From Pedobacter aquatilis (GTDB taxonomy: Bacteria; Bacteroidota; Bacteroidia; Sphingobacteriales; Sphingobacteriaceae): a DNA stretch of 64,000 nt. This document shows positions 62,213-64,000 of the stretch, one piece after another; position 1 is the first letter of the stretch; every line of letters starts with the position of its first letter. The notes under the pieces are model-generated. The model ran no database searches. It saw only the letters and a program-made list of their open reading frames with translations, and had not been told where the DNA came from. Location: contig NZ_JAUFPW010000009.1 of the NCBI RefSeq assembly GCF_030409415.1, positions 144,174 to 208,173 on the forward strand. The letters run 5' to 3'. The translations under genes were made by a program, and so were the position numbers.

Positions 62213-63373
62213 CTAAGCCAATTTAGTCACTTTATCCGTTATTATTTTAAAATCGTCAGTAAGTTGAATTAAGTTTAAACTGGGTTTTTTGCCTATTTCT
62301 ATTGTACCTAATTCCTTCTCGTAAGCTAAAAATTCAGCACCATTTATAGTTGCCCAGCTTAACAGCTTATCAAAACTAACGTTTTTATTTTCCTGAAGTG
62401 TTTTCATTTCGGCCAGAATATTTAACTGATGGTTACTTGCCAAACTATCTGTTCCTAAAGTGATTTTCACATTCTCCTGGATAAGCAAGTCGACATCTGG
62501 CAGTGTATTTTCTATGTATAAATTCGCATTCGGACAAAGGCACCAATATAAATTTGAGTTGATTTGCTTTGCAAAAGCGATATCTTCCTTACTCGAAACT
62601 GTATTATGAACCAATAGAGTTTTTTGATTCGATATGTAAGGCAGATAACTTTTTAAAGAAGTATTACCAGAAGCCCTAAAAAATTCTATATCTAAACCTA
62701 AAAAACGATATAACTCTAAAAAACCACCTGTTTTGTCTTGAAAAAACAGATTTTCATCTGGCGTTTCCTGATTATGAATGCTCAGAAAACTCTGTTTTTG
62801 AATTGCAGCTTTATTAATTAGCTGAAAAAGTTGTGATGAAACTGAATATGGCGCATGAGGAACAATTGAGGTTGGCAATGGTGAAAATTCTTGCTCAACT
62901 TGTTTGGCATGTGCCATAATCGCTTCTGCCCTATCGGGATAAAAGCCCATCGCTTCAATAAAAGTATGGTAAGCAATTTTGCTGTTAAGCTTGATTTGTT
63001 TTGAGCTAATTTGATTTGATATATCTCCAACGGCTACAATTCCATTATCGAACATTTGCTTATCTGCAATTTCCATAGCCGATTTAAGCTGTTCTTCGCT
63101 ACTATGCCTGCTTTTTATGATGAGCTTAACAAATTCTACCAAGCCGGTTTGCGCTGGAATTTGCTTAAACATGTGCGAGAGTTCTAAATGGCAATGGGTA
63201 TTTACAAAACCTGGAACAATTGCGCCGGTATATTTCTTTACTTCTAAACGCTTTGATTGGTCTTCTGTAAATAAGTTAACAATTTCGCCAATTTCATTAA
63301 CGGCAACTGTTCCATTTTTTATTGGAGGGATGTTAACAGGGAAAATCCAATCGGCAGAAAAGTATTTTAACAT
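62213..63373 (-). CDS. amidohydrolase family protein (TRZ/ATZ-type deaminase or hydrolase)
   Basis: 386 residues. Metal ligands H60 and H62 (NTHCHLELSHM), a third His region (LSIHNQETPDE), a His in KTLLVHNT, and the catalytic Asp in LGTDSLASNHQLNIL. CPNANLYIENTLPDV precedes it. This layout fits deaminases of the guanine/aminofutalosine/S-adenosylhomocysteine type. Aminofutalosine deaminase of the menaquinone futalosine route is one candidate, but no other mqn gene is here. The gene is upstream of the FMN oxidoreductase. Confidence 0.82.
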   Translation of the reverse strand: MLKYFSADWIFPVNIPPIKNGTVAVNEIGEIVNLFTEDQSKRLEVKKYTGAIVPGFVNTHCHLELSHMFKQIPAQTGLVEFVKLIIKSRHSSEEQLKSAMEIADKQMFDNGIVAVGDISNQISSKQIKLNSKIAYHTFIEAMGFYPDRAEAIMAHAKQVEQEFSPLPTSIVPHAPYSVSSQLFQLINKAAIQKQSFLSIHNQETPDENLFFQDKTGGFLELYRFLGLDIEFFRASGNTSLKSYLPYISNQKTLLVHNTVSSKEDIAFAKQINSNLYWCLCPNANLYIENTLPDVDLLIQENVKITLGTDSLASNHQLNILAEMKTLQENKNVSFDKLLSWATINGAEFLAYEKELGTIEIGKKPSLNLIQLTDDFKIITDKVTKLA

Positions 63374-63501
63374 GAAGCGAAATTACGATTTTGCTTTTAG
63401 GAAATATGATTTGAAATCGATTTATGAAGTAAAATACTCTGGAGAATTTTGATTTTGGACAAAATCTAAGATTGTGAATCTACAATCGTAAATATAAAAA
63501 G

Positions 63502-63574
<73 letters not shown>

Positions 63575-64000
63575 TTTTTATCGGGCTGCAAGTATAGAAA
63601 AAAATATTCTTTTGTTAAAAATTTTTTTGAAAATTAATTGAGTTGTGGAGGGTTTATTCTTTTCTTAAATTTTACCACCCCTTGCCCCTCCTAAATTAGG
63701 AGGGGAAGTTATTTCTGCTTTGGGAGGTTTTTGATTCATTGTTTAAAGGTTGAGCATTGAACCAAAGCCTATCAGATTACCACAAAAAATTTTCCTTGCC
63801 GTGCCCAACTCCCCTCCTTTTTATAAGGAGGAGCAAGGGATGGTCTTCGCAACATTAATAATTGTACAAACTGATTTAATTAAACCCGGTAGTAGCCTAC
63901 CGTGTACCCACATCCTTTTGGATTTCGAATCCTAGATAGATGTTATAGAATTTCTTGAGACCAATTATTAGGGTTGTTGCACCAGGCTTTCGCTGTGATG
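63575..64000. other. non-coding region with intergenic hairpin repeats
   Basis: CCCCTCCTAAATTAGGAGGGG (split as CCCCTCC and GGAGGGG arms, 63684-63705) and CTCCTTTTTATAAGGAG (63813-63830) are hairpins of the same kind as 9247-9280. CGGTAGTAGCCTACCG lies at 63886-63901. No gene is recognised up to the window end. Confidence 0.5.

Overview
The window looks like chromosomal DNA from a Bacteroidota bacterium of the Sphingobacteriaceae type, probably Pedobacter-like. The reasons are the AT-rich sequence, the near absence of Shine-Dalgarno sites, recurrent TAnnTTTG -7 promoter boxes with a TTG/TTTG box about 20 bp upstream, a 2400-residue SprA next to ruvA and maeB, three CarboxypepD_reg/OMP_b-brl_3-type outer-membrane proteins, and several families of intergenic hairpin repeats. 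The genus is an inference; no rRNA is present to fix it.

Layout. 1-6.5 kb: the 3' end of an AddA-like helicase-nuclease and a complete AddB-like partner, separated by an outer-membrane barrel gene. 6.5-8 kb: REP-like repeats, a Y1 (IS200-like/RAYT) transposase and a GNAT acetyltransferase. 8-16 kb: pdhB, a DUF1801 protein, tex, an MscS channel, and the pnuC-nadR NAD salvage pair. A 306-bp tandem duplication lies between tex and mscS, and an ORF6N pseudogene follows nadR. 16.6-22.3 kb: translation and metabolism genes rplM-rpsI-rpsB-tsf, nagA, pyrH, frr. 22.3-22.9 kb: a minus-strand transcription unit with its own promoter and terminator. It encodes two tRNA-like class II RNAs of about 108 and 144 nt, with apparent anticodon GUC and very long variable regions. 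22.9-32.9 kb: an Lrp/AsnC regulator, feoAB, two paralogous outer-membrane barrel genes, a VanZ-like gene and gcvH.

32.86-38.74 kb is a decayed integrative element inserted in the first codons of gcvH. Both ends carry the same 19-bp core (the first six gcvH codons), a copy of the gcvH promoter with identical 20-bp spacing, and a shared 22-bp arm-type motif. The integrase is cut short by a deletion that also truncated a membrane-protein gene. Cargo includes a HTH protein, an AlkB-like dioxygenase, a single-domain response regulator, two tandem paralogous small proteins and several unknowns.

39-51 kb: a TlpA-like thioredoxin gene split by an in-frame stop, then sprA (Type 9 secretion translocon), ruvA and maeB. 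51-63.4 kb is a long minus-strand envelope and housekeeping stretch: TPR protein, LysM transglycosylase, gatA, two tatA, an EnvC-like protein whose LytM domain has lost metal ligands, a DUF4292 lipoprotein, a TPR protein, an oligosaccharide flippase, acylphosphatase, a nitronate-monooxygenase-like flavoprotein and an amidohydrolase. A tRNA-Thr(UGU) and intergenic repeats close the window.

The candidate new system is the tRNA-like RNA pair at 22.4-22.8 kb. The gcvH-targeting element is the second most interesting region.
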